Positions 26,303-35,067 are shown, numbered from the stretch's first letter. The stretch: 64,000 bases of DNA from UBA3910 sp002391465 (GCA_030054835.1 JASGVS010000012.1:84814-148813); one strand, 5' to 3'. The notes: generated by a model not told the origin, from the letters alone. Translations and numbers: made by a program.

Positions 26303-26848
26303 ATGAGGATTTACACTAAGGCCGGGGACGGTGGGACTACCAAGCTTGGTACCGGCACCACCGTATCCAAGGCTGACATACGCGTTGAAGCCTACGGGTC
26401 AATCGATGAGCTTTCCAGCTTCATCGGTTTGGCGGTGAGCCATCTGGATCAGGCGGATAATCTTCGCACCGATTTGGTTTGGATCCAGCGTAAGCTGTTT
26501 CAAATCGGCACCATTTTAGCTTTTCCAGGTGAAAACGAGCCGATTGGATCCGTTTCCATCGCTACACAAGATATTGGCCGGCTAGAAGAAGCAATTGACC
26601 GTTTGGACGAAGACCTCCCAGCCTTAACCAGCTTCATCCTTCCTGGAGGCATCAAATGTGCGGCGTTTCTTCATTGTGCCCGCAGCATCTGCCGCCGGGC
26701 CGAAAGACTGTGTAGCGGGCTGGACTGGAACGAGTATCCTTTAGGCAGCCACATTCTTCCCTTCTTGAATAGACTCAGTGACTACTTGTTTACCGCCGCG
26801 CGCTGGGTGAACTTCCAAGCGGGCGAAGGGGATGAAAAAGCAAATTAG
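26303..26848 (+). CDS. Cob(I)yrinic acid a,c-diamide adenosyltransferase, PduO type
   Basis: Makes adenosylcobalamin from ATP and cob(I)alamin. 181 residues with the PduO signature TKAGDGGTTKLG at the N-terminus, AYGSIDELSSFIG, and the later RSICRRAER block that lines the ATP site. ATG 26303 follows AGGGGTGGGG. The product is the cofactor of the class II ribonucleotide reductase encoded at 42915. The tRNA-Gln promoter begins just after its stop. Confidence 0.93.
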   Translation: MRIYTKAGDGGTTKLGTGTTVSKADIRVEAYGSIDELSSFIGLAVSHLDQADNLRTDLVWIQRKLFQIGTILAFPGENEPIGSVSIATQDIGRLEEAIDRLDEDLPALTSFILPGGIKCAAFLHCARSICRRAERLCSGLDWNEYPLGSHILPFLNRLSDYLFTAARWVNFQAGEGDEKAN

Positions 26849-26867
26849 TGTGCTGCTAGAATTACCC

Positions 26868-26896
26868 TTGTTTTTTCCGGAGAGATGTGGTATAGT
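26868..26896 (+). promoter_or_regulatory. Promoter of tRNA-Gln
   Basis: TTGTTT (26868-26873), 17-base spacer, TATAGT (26891-26896), ending 12 bases before the tRNA. Confidence 0.7.
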
Positions 26897-26908
26897 AATT
26901 TACAGTGA

Positions 26909-26982
26909 TGGGGGATCGTCTAATGGCAGGACGGAGGACTCTGACTCCTCTAGTCTAGGTTCGAATCCTAGTCCCCCAGCCA
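26909..26982 (+). tRNA. tRNA-Gln (CTG)
   Basis: A 74-base cloverleaf with encoded CCA. Acceptor TGGGGGA pairs with TCCCCCA, the anticodon stem GAGGA/TCCTC brackets loop CTCTGAC with anticodon CTG at 26941-26943, and the T loop is GGTTCGAATCC. Confidence 0.97.
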
Positions 26983-26996
26983 ATTTAAACACGCTG

Positions 26997-27023
26997 AGAC
27001 CGCAGTACGCGGTCTTTTTCTTT
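26997..27023 (+). terminator. Intrinsic terminator after tRNA-Gln
   Basis: Arms AGACCGC (26997-27003) and GCGGTCT (27009-27015), five-base loop, followed by TTTTCTTTT. Confidence 0.88.
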
Positions 27024-27062
27024 TGTCTGGGACCCTTCAGGCCACGGGTGATTTTCTATCCC

Positions 27063-27262
27063 AGGCAGGAAGTAAGTCTTTCACGTTGAATTGGGAGGAT
27101 GGCGGAAAAAATTCACTAATTCGCCTCGGGCGAAGTTGGGAAGATTTCTGCCCCACTAATCATGGCGTGCCCGGTCTGAGGCTGCAACATTTGGAGTAGC
27201 GAGGGACAACATAAGCTGTAATCCAATAGCGAAGGGACTTTCATTACGTTAGGCAAAGGAGT
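27063..27262 (+). other. Gene-free, possibly structured leader before the Na/Pi transporter
   Basis: No coding frame is supported here. A local hairpin TTCGCC/GGCGAA lies near 27119-27134, and a wider pairing joins GCCTC with GAGGC about 55 bases downstream (with GGGC/GCCC inside). A third, AT-rich segment runs into the ribosome site AAAGGA at 27255. This could be a folded 5' leader, but no known riboswitch class is recognised. Confidence 0.35.
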
Positions 27263-27268
27263 GTGTTT

Positions 27269-28882
27269 GTGCGCACGTTTATCTCTATTCTAGTTGGTCT
27301 TGGTGGTGGGTTGGGTTTATTCTTACATGGTACCCAACTTCTTTCTGAAGGATTACGAAAAGCGGCGGGAGATCGCATGCGCCGTCTGTTGGAATTGTTC
27401 ACATCGAAGCCGGTAACGGCGGTATTGACAGGTGCAGGCGTAACAGCCATTTTGCAGTCGAGTTCCACTGTCACTGTCATGATTGTAGGGTTTGTCAATT
27501 CGGGCTTGATGACTCTCAAGCAAGCCGTGGGCTCAATCATGGGTGCAAACATTGGGACAACCATCACCGCCCAGATCGTTTCGTTCAACGTCTATGATTT
27601 TGCCCTACCCTTGATCGCCATCGGAGCCCTTGTTTATTTTTTTGCCAAGAACAAGGCACGTAACGTGGGCTTAGGCCTCCTTGGCTTTGGTATGCTCTTG
27701 TTTGGGTTATCTATTATGAGTGATGCCACCTATCCTGTTAGAGAGTACGAACCGTTTTTAAACCTATTGGCCTCAATGGGTTCCCAGCCCCTTTTGGGCA
27801 TTCTAGTGGGTGCCATTTTCACTGGTATTGTCCAGAGCTCAAGCGCCGTGACCGGTATCGTCATCGCCTTTGCCTGGCAGGGGATTATTGATCTGCCCGC
27901 AGGCTTGGCCATTACGGTGGGTGCAAACATTGGTACATGTGTGACCGCGCTTTTGACTGCTATCGGCACCAATCTTACGGCTAGACGGGCTGCCGTAAGT
28001 CACTTCCTCTTTAATTCTTTTGGCGCAGTTCTCTTTTTGGTCCTCCGCAGGCCCTTTATTGAGTTGATAGCCCATTCAGGTGGCACAATCGCGAGGCAGA
28101 TCGCTAACGCCCATACCCTCTTTAACGTTACCACAACCTTAGTAGTGCTTCCCTTCTTGAACCCCTTTGTTCAGCTGGTTACTAAGCTGCTGCCGGGTGA
28201 AGATGAAATCATCAACATGAAACCGCAGTTTTTGGATGACCGCATGATACGCACACCTGCTGCACTCCTTAGTGCCCAAAGGGAAGCGGTTCGGATGGGT
28301 GAGTATGCCTTGAGTATGACTGAAGCGGCTATGGAAGTCTTTAAGGAGGGTAACGTCGATCGCATGGATGAGATTCGCAAAAAAGAAGAAGTGGTCAACA
28401 GCCTCGAAAAGGCGATCACCGCTTACCTTGCCCGAGCTAATCAATATCCGCTGGGAGACTCACAATCAAGGCACTTGACCAATTACATGCATGTTGTCAA
28501 TGACATTGAGCGTATCGGCGATCACGCCATTAATATTGCTGAACTGGGCATAATCCGGGTTGAAGGCAACCTGGAGTTGAGTCAGGCAGCTTTGGATGAT
28601 TTGGACAAGATGACAGGCGTGGTTACCCGCATTTACCGGGAGACGTTAGACAGCTTGAAAACTCGTAACGCCGAAACGGCCCAGCGGTTGATTGCTGAAG
28701 ATGACCTGGTGGACGATCTCGAGAAAAAGTATCGGGCAAATCACATCGAACGTCTTAATAAGGGACAATGCGATGCGGAAGTTGGAGTTCTCTTCTTAGA
28801 TGTAATCAGCAACTTGGAGCGGATTGGCGACCATGCCAACAACATCTCTGAGGCTGTTGTCAACATAGCAACTGATGTTTAG
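27269..28882 (+). CDS. Na/Pi-cotransporter II-related protein with PhoU domain
   Basis: Sodium-coupled phosphate transporter of the NptA/YjbB type. About 537 residues: two inverted Na_Pi_cotrans repeats, each with the QSSSTVTVM/QSSSAVTGI motif and eight or so helices in total (to about residue 300), then a cytoplasmic PhoU-like four-helix domain containing two INDIERIGDHA/ISNLERIGDHA repeats. GTG 27269 has AAAGGA eight bases upstream; GTG 27263 is too close. Direction (uptake or export) is not decidable. Stand-alone gene. Confidence 0.9.
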   Translation: MRTFISILVGLGGGLGLFLHGTQLLSEGLRKAAGDRMRRLLELFTSKPVTAVLTGAGVTAILQSSSTVTVMIVGFVNSGLMTLKQAVGSIMGANIGTTITAQIVSFNVYDFALPLIAIGALVYFFAKNKARNVGLGLLGFGMLLFGLSIMSDATYPVREYEPFLNLLASMGSQPLLGILVGAIFTGIVQSSSAVTGIVIAFAWQGIIDLPAGLAITVGANIGTCVTALLTAIGTNLTARRAAVSHFLFNSFGAVLFLVLRRPFIELIAHSGGTIARQIANAHTLFNVTTTLVVLPFLNPFVQLVTKLLPGEDEIINMKPQFLDDRMIRTPAALLSAQREAVRMGEYALSMTEAAMEVFKEGNVDRMDEIRKKEEVVNSLEKAITAYLARANQYPLGDSQSRHLTNYMHVVNDIERIGDHAINIAELGIIRVEGNLELSQAALDDLDKMTGVVTRIYRETLDSLKTRNAETAQRLIAEDDLVDDLEKKYRANHIERLNKGQCDAEVGVLFLDVISNLERIGDHANNISEAVVNIATDV

Positions 28883-28963
28883 TCGAAAGGCAGGAGGAAC
28901 CAGCCCTCAAAAAGGGAAAGCTAAAGGCGAAGGATTGTAAGGCATCAAGCGAGGAGGGTTTGT

Positions 28964-29221
28964 ATGGGTTCGCCAGACGAAACACGTTTGTTTTCTGCCG
29001 TGGAGGCTGAAACGGTGGATATAAAAGCCACCATGCTCAAAATTTGGAAGGCCCTAGAAGAGAAGGGATATCAGCCTCTTGATCAGATCGTTGGTTATCT
29101 TGTATCGGGCGATCCCTCATATATTACGGCCCACGGAGATGCTCGTACCTTAATTCAAACTATTGAACGAAATGACCTATTGGAAGCAATGATAGCTGCA
29201 TATTTCAAGGACTCCGTTTAG
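28964..29221 (+). CDS. ireB: IreB/ReoM-family regulatory phosphoprotein
   Basis: 85 residues, the DUF965 (YrzL/IreB) family: LEEKGYQPLDQIVGYLVSGDPSYIT is characteristic. Homologues are phosphorylated by the PASTA kinase (IreK/PrkA) on N-terminal Thr residues; in Listeria the homologue ReoM controls ClpCP-dependent degradation of MurA. Here the gene lies 17 bases upstream of murA, so context alone links it to that enzyme. Candidate phospho-Thr residues sit near the N-terminus (ETRL, ETVD). ATG 28964 follows AGGAGG. Confidence 0.92.
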   Translation: MGSPDETRLFSAVEAETVDIKATMLKIWKALEEKGYQPLDQIVGYLVSGDPSYITAHGDARTLIQTIERNDLLEAMIAAYFKDSV

Positions 29222-29238
29222 GTTCGGGAGGGATCAAG

Positions 29239-30498
29239 TTGTCGCGATTGGTTATTGAAGGTGGGCGGCCTCTCAAAGGCGAGGTCGAGATCAGCGGGGC
29301 GAAAAACAGCGCCCTGGCCATTATTGTGGCCGCCGCTTTGGCTACCGAAGGGAAGTCTATCTTAGAAAACGTTCCCCGAGGTAGTGATATTACCACCATA
29401 TGTGAAATACTTAAAGAGTTAGGCGCAGAAGCCTATTTTGATGATGAACATAAACTGCATATTGATGGACGCGGGTTGAACCAGAGCCGGGCATCCTATG
29501 ATTTGGTGCGAAGGATGCGGGCCTCTTTTTATGCTGCTGGCCTGCTTTTGGCCCGTTTGGGCAAGGCGGAAGTGCCGCTGCCCGGTGGCTGCGCTATTGG
29601 TTCCCGTCCAGTTGACTTTCATATTAAGGGATTTGCCCAGATGGGTGCCGATGTGGTAATCGAACACGGCTTCATGAAAGCGGAGGCCGATCGCTTACGG
29701 GGCACCCAGTTTTACGTTAACCGGGCCAGTGTGGGCACAACCATCAACCTGATGATCGCCGCTTCCTTGGCGGAAGGAACCACAATTCTGGAGAACGCAG
29801 CAAAGGAACCGGAGGTCGTGGACTTGGCCATCTTCTTGAACGGGATGGGTGCCAAAGTCCGCGGAGCTGGTACGGAAGTGATCAGGATTGAAGGGGTGGA
29901 GAGCCTCCGAGGTATTGAGTATTCCATTATCCCCGATCGCATTGAGGCCGGTACCTTTATGTTGGCGGCAGCCATTACAGGCGGTGAAGTGCGCCTGAAA
30001 GGTGTCGTTGCCGAGCATATACGTGTGCCCATTGTGAAGTTCGAAGAGGCAGGCCTGGAGATTGTCCGCGACAACAACGAGCTTTTGGTTAAGGCACCAC
30101 CGCGTCTGAGGGCGACCGATGTGGAAACAATGCCCTATCCCGGTTTTCCAACCGATCTGCAGCAGCCATTTGTGGCAGCCCTCTCCACTGCTGACGGAAC
30201 CAGTGTCGTACGGGATACCATCTTTGACCGCTTCCGGTATGTGGACGAGCTGCGGCGGATGGGTGCAGACATTAAGACCGAGAGAAACACTGCCATTATT
30301 CGCGGGGTGAGGCAGCTCACCGGTGCACCTGTGGAGATAACCGACCTTCGGGCAGGCGCAGCTCTGGCTATCGCCGCCTTGGCTGCGGAAGGACAGACGG
30401 ACCTATACGGGGTGGAGATCTTGGACCGGGGTTACGAGTTCTTCGAAGATAAACTGCGCAGCCTAGGAGCGAATATACGTCGGGAAAAGATTGACTAA
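29239..30498 (+). CDS. murA: UDP-N-acetylglucosamine 1-carboxyvinyltransferase
   Basis: First committed step of peptidoglycan synthesis: transfers enolpyruvate from PEP to UDP-GlcNAc. 419 residues, EPSP-synthase fold, catalytic Cys118 in PGGCAIGSRP (the fosfomycin target; Cys predicts sensitivity), KNSALAII at the N-terminus and DLRAGAALAIAAL near the C-terminus. TTG 29239 follows GGGAGGG. Together with ireB it forms a two-gene unit ended by a terminator. Confidence 0.96.
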   Translation: MSRLVIEGGRPLKGEVEISGAKNSALAIIVAAALATEGKSILENVPRGSDITTICEILKELGAEAYFDDEHKLHIDGRGLNQSRASYDLVRRMRASFYAAGLLLARLGKAEVPLPGGCAIGSRPVDFHIKGFAQMGADVVIEHGFMKAEADRLRGTQFYVNRASVGTTINLMIAASLAEGTTILENAAKEPEVVDLAIFLNGMGAKVRGAGTEVIRIEGVESLRGIEYSIIPDRIEAGTFMLAAAITGGEVRLKGVVAEHIRVPIVKFEEAGLEIVRDNNELLVKAPPRLRATDVETMPYPGFPTDLQQPFVAALSTADGTSVVRDTIFDRFRYVDELRRMGADIKTERNTAIIRGVRQLTGAPVEITDLRAGAALAIAALAAEGQTDLYGVEILDRGYEFFEDKLRSLGANIRREKID

Positions 30499-30505
30499 GA
30501 AAAAT

Positions 30506-30527
30506 GGGGCCTAACGGCCCTTTTTTA
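30506..30527 (+). terminator. Intrinsic terminator after murA
   Basis: GGGCC (30507-30511), loop TAAC, GGCCC (30516-30520), then TTTTTT. Short but GC-only stem. It lies inside a spurious 5' extension of the dnaE frame. Confidence 0.85.
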
Positions 30528-30587
30528 TTGGGCGACAGGGATTTCTCCGTAGTTAAGAGAAATTACGAAGGGGAGGGGGGCGATCAG

Positions 30588-33494
30588 TTGTCTGTCCAGT
30601 TTTACGTACACAGCGATTACTCACTGCTTCAATCTACATTAACTATTGAACGGCTGGTGAAAAGAGCAGAGCAGTTGGGGATAGAAATGCTCGCCTTGAC
30701 TGATTATAATACTACTGCCGGGCACTATGAATTTCAGGAGCGCTGTAAGAGGGCAGGCATCAAACCCATTTTGGGCCTTGAATTGTCTGTACAGTACCAG
30801 GATGCCAAGGAGGCGCCGGTTGTACTGATTGCTGTGACGCAGTTGGGTTACGAAAATCTCCTGCGCCTAGCATCTCTGCCTGTACCCATCTCCTATGCGA
30901 ACCTAGTGGAGTTTAAAGGGGGCCTTGCCCTGTTAGAAGGGGTTGGAACTACTCCCATGGGTGAACTGCTTGCAGCAGGCCGCCTGGAAGATGCCATGCG
31001 TTTAGATGCCTGGTACAAAAAACAGTTCGGCCCCTGGTATTACCTCCGCTGGCAGGTGGGGGAAAGGGAAGACTTGGTCAATCATTTCCCTGATAACCAG
31101 TTCATCCTATGCCAGGATGTGCGCTATGCCCAACCCCAAGCTCGGGAAATACTGGAGGTAATGGCCCAGATCGGCAGGATAGAGCCTGTCATCCCGCCCC
31201 ATCCCATGCTCGGGTGGGAAGAACTGCAGGAAAAGTTTACGGGCCCCGAAAGGGTAGTCGAGCAAACCTTGCAGCTGGCTAAAGCCTGTGATGTGCAGCT
31301 AAGGGGGGAGCAGGTATTGCCACCCCATCCCAGTGGCCAAAACCTAAGGGATTTGGCTTTCGAAGGTGCCAGAGAGAGATATGGCGAGGTAACAGAAGCT
31401 GTTCGTGCTCGTCTGGTTGAAGAACTGACAGTGATTGAGGAGCTGGGCTTTGCCGATTACTTCTTGATCGTTGCCGATATTGTACGTTCTGCCAAGGAGG
31501 CCCAGATCCCAGTTGGGCCAGGTAGGGGCAGCGCTGCAGGCAGCCTTGTCGCTTATTGCTTGGGGATTACGGAAGTGGATCCGCTTCGTTGGGGACTTCT
31601 CTTTGAGCGTTTTCTCAATAAGGCCAGGGCGAGCCGTCCCGATGTTGATCTGGATTTCTGCTATGAACGGCGGGGCGAGGTACTGGCCTATGTGGCAGAG
31701 AGGTTCGGCCAAGAGCATGTGGCCCAGATTGGTACCTACGGTACTTTCAGCAGGCGTTCAGCTGCCCAGGAAATCCGCAGGGTACTGGGGGAAGATAAAC
31801 CCGCCCTTACGGCCCAAATGGATGGGCTGAAGCGACACCGCTCCACCCATGCCGCCGGTGTGATTGTTACGGCCCAGCCGGTGCAGAGCATCAGTGCTGT
31901 GTACAGCGATAGGGGGATGCCCGTAACCCATTTGGATATGTACAGTCTGGAAGCGCTAGGCGTCCTTAAAATTGATCTTTTAGGCCTGCGTACCTTGACA
32001 CTGCTGCGGCGGATGGAAGAGGCAGTTAAACGGCGGGAGAGCGGGTTCTCCCTCGCAGCAATTCCCCTGGAAGATAGGAAAGCGTTTGAGCTGTTGGGAG
32101 AAGGGAAGACGCTGGGGATCTTTCAGCTGGAGAGTGAGCTGTTCCGAGATCTGCTCCGGTCACTACAGCCCAAATCCTTTGCCGATTTGGTTGCCATGCT
32201 GGCCCTTGGTAGGCCCGGGCCATTGAAGATGTTCCCAACATACCTGGAAAACCGGAAAAACCCTGAAAAAGTGAAATACATACACGACAGTTTGGCAGAC
32301 ATTCTAGACGACACTTACGGGTTGATCTTGTACCAAGAACAGTTGATGCAAATTGCCCACCGCCTGGCGGGGTTCACTTTAGGTGAAGCGGATCTGTTTA
32401 GGCGTGACTTAGCCAAACAGGATAGGCAGGCGGTGGAAGCGTGGCGCGAGAAGTTCTGCACCAACGCAGTGCGCTGCGGGCTCAACAGCAGGCAGGCCGA
32501 GCAGCTTTTCCAAATGACCATTCGCTATAGTGGGTACGCTTTTAACAAAGCGCACAGCGTAAGTTACGCCCTGCTCACCTGGCAGATGTCTTATCTTAAG
32601 GCGAATTACCCCTCGGAGTTTTTCCTTACCCTTTTGAGCGAAGCCCGTCCTGGAGAGCAGCAGTCGCGTCTGCTTTTGGAGTGCATCAGCTGCGGTGTTT
32701 CTGTCCTGCCGCCCAGTGTTGTGTACTCGGAGTTGGACTCCGTCCGGGAAGGAGATTCCCTGCGCCTAGGGTTGACTTCGATCCAGGGTTTAGGCAGGTT
32801 CAACGGGGAGAAAATAGTCGCAGCTAGGAAGAGGGGGATTTGGCCCAACTTTGCCGCTTTTCGCCGCAGTGTACAGCTTGAAAGAGATGTCCTACGTACC
32901 CTCATCACAGCTGGCGCCTGTGAACAATTTGGGCCGAGACCCACCCTCCTGCGGGAATTGGGTGATCCCATACCCACTGCCCTTGAGCTTTTGGAGCAGG
33001 AGCGGAACCTGTTAGGCGCTTACCTCAGCCGCCATCCGGCGGCAGCCTTTCTGCCCTTGGTACAGCACTTCAGAGCCGATTCAGAAGTAGTAGTGGGTGA
33101 AGTGATTGGGCCTGGACACTTGGACACACCTCAGGGAATAGTGGTTTTCCAGGCTGGGCGGGGAGCTCATCCTCCTCAGCAGGGCCAAAGGGTCGCTCTC
33201 TTCGGCCGCAACACTCAAGGGGTTTTCCAGGTGGAATGGGTGTTTAGGCTTGGTCCAGTGCTATTGGCCTCCCCTCAGCCGGAGCAGTTGGAAAAGTTAA
33301 AGGGAATCCTTCTGCAGCAGGGACAGGGAAGGAGAGACAGGGCGTACCCTGTGGTTCTCCGCTTCAGCGATGGCACGTTTCACTTGCTCCCTGCCGAGTT
33401 TTCGGTGACAGATCCTCCCCATTTGGAAGGACAGCTCGAGGAAGCGGGCATCGTTTTTACCTGGTTTGACCCTTGGAAAGAAGCCCACGCCTAG
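30588..33494 (+). CDS. dnaE: DNA polymerase III alpha subunit, compact DnaE
   Basis: C-family DNA polymerase, 968 residues against about 1,100-1,160 in common DnaE1. TTG 30588 has GGGAGGGGGG seven bases upstream; earlier in-frame codons cross the murA terminator. The N-terminal PHP domain has lost metal ligands (YVHSDYS where HxHS is usual, TDYN where TDH is usual), so no PHP exonuclease activity is expected. Palm motifs are intact: VGPGRGSAAG, PDVDLDF (acidic residues near 352-356), YQEQLMQIA, FNKAHSVSYA. The stretch between GTFSRRSAAQ and THAAGVIV is some 50-60 residues shorter than usual. It could be the main replicase or, if PolC exists, the accessory one. Confidence 0.92.
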   Translation: MSVQFYVHSDYSLLQSTLTIERLVKRAEQLGIEMLALTDYNTTAGHYEFQERCKRAGIKPILGLELSVQYQDAKEAPVVLIAVTQLGYENLLRLASLPVPISYANLVEFKGGLALLEGVGTTPMGELLAAGRLEDAMRLDAWYKKQFGPWYYLRWQVGEREDLVNHFPDNQFILCQDVRYAQPQAREILEVMAQIGRIEPVIPPHPMLGWEELQEKFTGPERVVEQTLQLAKACDVQLRGEQVLPPHPSGQNLRDLAFEGARERYGEVTEAVRARLVEELTVIEELGFADYFLIVADIVRSAKEAQIPVGPGRGSAAGSLVAYCLGITEVDPLRWGLLFERFLNKARASRPDVDLDFCYERRGEVLAYVAERFGQEHVAQIGTYGTFSRRSAAQEIRRVLGEDKPALTAQMDGLKRHRSTHAAGVIVTAQPVQSISAVYSDRGMPVTHLDMYSLEALGVLKIDLLGLRTLTLLRRMEEAVKRRESGFSLAAIPLEDRKAFELLGEGKTLGIFQLESELFRDLLRSLQPKSFADLVAMLALGRPGPLKMFPTYLENRKNPEKVKYIHDSLADILDDTYGLILYQEQLMQIAHRLAGFTLGEADLFRRDLAKQDRQAVEAWREKFCTNAVRCGLNSRQAEQLFQMTIRYSGYAFNKAHSVSYALLTWQMSYLKANYPSEFFLTLLSEARPGEQQSRLLLECISCGVSVLPPSVVYSELDSVREGDSLRLGLTSIQGLGRFNGEKIVAARKRGIWPNFAAFRRSVQLERDVLRTLITAGACEQFGPRPTLLRELGDPIPTALELLEQERNLLGAYLSRHPAAAFLPLVQHFRADSEVVVGEVIGPGHLDTPQGIVVFQAGRGAHPPQQGQRVALFGRNTQGVFQVEWVFRLGPVLLASPQPEQLEKLKGILLQQGQGRRDRAYPVVLRFSDGTFHLLPAEFSVTDPPHLEGQLEEAGIVFTWFDPWKEAHA

Positions 33495-33547
33495 AAGGGA
33501 TTTACTGAATGTTGCTGAATAACATTAGCGTATCGGGAGGGGTTCAA

Positions 33548-33766
33548 ATGACTTTTGAACACGAAGGCTACATCATGGTCCAGGCTTTAGAAGATGGTGT
33601 AACAATCATCGGCCTGACCAGAGGACAAGCAACTAAGTTCCACCATACCGAAAAGCTTGATCAGGGCGAAGTAATGATCGCCCAGTTCACTGAGCATACC
33701 TCGGCTATTAAGATACGGGGTAAGGCTAAGATCTTCACCAAGTTAGGTGTGGTGGAATCAGGATAA
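33548..33766 (+). CDS. mtrB: trp RNA-binding attenuation protein (TRAP)
   Basis: Tryptophan-activated RNA-binding protein that assembles as an 11-mer and binds (G/U)AG repeats in trp leaders. 72 residues, with all key positions of the Bacillus protein kept: Glu35-Lys36 and Asp38 (HHTEKLDQ), Lys55 and Arg57 (SAIKIRG), and the AQFTEHTSAI tryptophan pocket. ATG 33548 follows GGGAGGGG; an earlier ATG at 33509 has no site. Neighbours are dnaE and a DUF2007-like gene rather than folE, its usual partner in Bacillus. Confidence 0.95.
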   Translation: MTFEHEGYIMVQALEDGVTIIGLTRGQATKFHHTEKLDQGEVMIAQFTEHTSAIKIRGKAKIFTKLGVVESG

Positions 33767-33784
33767 TCGAGGAGGATGCGGAGT

Positions 33785-33982
33785 ATGTGGACAGTAGTGT
33801 ATATTGCCCCTAACAGACCGCTGGCGGAAATGCTGAAAGAGCTGTTGGAAAACGGCGGTATCCTGCCTATGCTGCGTCCCATTGGAGCGCCTCATCTGGG
33901 CGACTCGGGCAGCGTGGAGATCTTGGTACCGGAATCGGAAGTAGAGGAAGCCAACGAGATTATTGCCGCAGCGTTTGGATAG
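33785..33982 (+). CDS. DUF2007-like small protein
   Basis: 65 residues from ATG 33785, nine bases after GAGGAGG (ATG 33776 abuts the site). Sequence pattern (WTVVYIAPNRPLAEMLKELLENGGI...VEILVPESEVEEANEII) is that of the small DUF2007 signal-transducing-protein family, with a ferredoxin-like beta-alpha-beta shape. Function is unknown. Follows mtrB by 18 bases and is probably co-transcribed. Confidence 0.7.
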   Translation: MWTVVYIAPNRPLAEMLKELLENGGILPMLRPIGAPHLGDSGSVEILVPESEVEEANEIIAAAFG

Positions 33983-34047
33983 GGGTTTGAATAGGACAGC
34001 TAAAAACATGGGCAGAAATTGATCTGCTGCGCAAAGGATGGTTCACT

Positions 34048-35043
34048 TTGACAAAGCGAGTAGGAGTATTAACAAGCGGTGGTGACGCTCCGGGCATGAA
34101 TGCCGCGGTGCGTACTGTGGTCCGAGCCGCCCTACACTTTAACATGGAGCCTTGGGGCATATACAGAGGTTATCATGGACTTATTCACGGTGAGTTGGAA
34201 CCACTGACGGACCGTTCCGTTTCAGGTGTTATTCAACGGGGCGGAACCATTCTCAAGAGTGCCCGCTCGGACGAGTTCAGAACGAAAGAGGGACAGAGCA
34301 AGGCACTTGATGTATTAGCCAAGCATGAGATAGATTCGTTGGTGGTGATCGGCGGCGATGGTTCCTTTAAAGGTGCCCTGGCATTAGCCGAGGCGGGTGT
34401 GAATGTGATCTGTATCCCAGCCACCATTGATAACGACATAGCCTGTACCGATTATTCCATCGGCTTTGACACAGCGGTAAATAACGTTCTGGATGCTGTG
34501 AACAAGCTGAGGGATACGGCTGCCAGCCACGAAAGGGTTTATGTGGTCGAGGTAATGGGCCGCGACTCCGGTTACATCGCCTTGTATTCGGGTATTGCCG
34601 GGGGTGCGGATGTGATTCTGATTCCCGAGGTTCCCTACGATGTGGACCAGGTGTGTGGCCAGATTGTTCAGGCCAATGAAGCGGGTAAGACGTACAATAT
34701 TGTGATTGTGGCTGAAGGCGTAAAATCCATTTCTGGCGCCAGTGGGAAGACAAGCCCATCCTTTGAGATAGGTAATTACATTGCCGAGAAAACGGGCTAT
34801 GATACCAGGATCACCATCCTCGGTCACATCCAAAGGGGAGGCTCCCCAACGGTGCGCGACAGCTTGCTGGCCAGTAAGCTCGCTTACCATGCAGTTGAAC
34901 TGATTTATCAGGGCAAGACAAACAAAGTTTTGGGTGAGGTAAATCAGGCTGTCACTTCCTTTGATGTTGACTACGCCTTGGCCCAAGAAAAGCAGTTGAA
35001 CCTAGATATGTATCATCTGGCAACTGTACTTTCGGCTATCTAA
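34048..35043 (+). CDS. pfkA: ATP-dependent 6-phosphofructokinase
   Basis: Phosphorylates fructose 6-phosphate. 331 residues with TSGGDAPGMNA at the N-terminus, GGDGS (Gly-Asp-Gly-Ser marks ATP rather than pyrophosphate use), catalytic Asp in TIDNDI, VEVMGRDSG and LGHIQRGG. TTG 34048 start. It precedes pyruvate kinase by 24 bases, the classic Bacillota pfkA-pyk glycolytic pair. Confidence 0.96.
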   Translation: MTKRVGVLTSGGDAPGMNAAVRTVVRAALHFNMEPWGIYRGYHGLIHGELEPLTDRSVSGVIQRGGTILKSARSDEFRTKEGQSKALDVLAKHEIDSLVVIGGDGSFKGALALAEAGVNVICIPATIDNDIACTDYSIGFDTAVNNVLDAVNKLRDTAASHERVYVVEVMGRDSGYIALYSGIAGGADVILIPEVPYDVDQVCGQIVQANEAGKTYNIVIVAEGVKSISGASGKTSPSFEIGNYIAEKTGYDTRITILGHIQRGGSPTVRDSLLASKLAYHAVELIYQGKTNKVLGEVNQAVTSFDVDYALAQEKQLNLDMYHLATVLSAI

Positions 35044-35067
35044 GCAAATTGCACGAGGAGGCTGTAA

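Noticed and set aside
30504..30587. Earlier start for dnaE
   Set aside because: These codons cross the murA terminator hairpin and encode nothing like a PHP domain; TTG 30588 has a strong ribosome site.
34384..34986. A 200-codon minus-strand frame
   Set aside because: Antisense to pfkA, whose catalytic motifs are all present; the product shows no domain.
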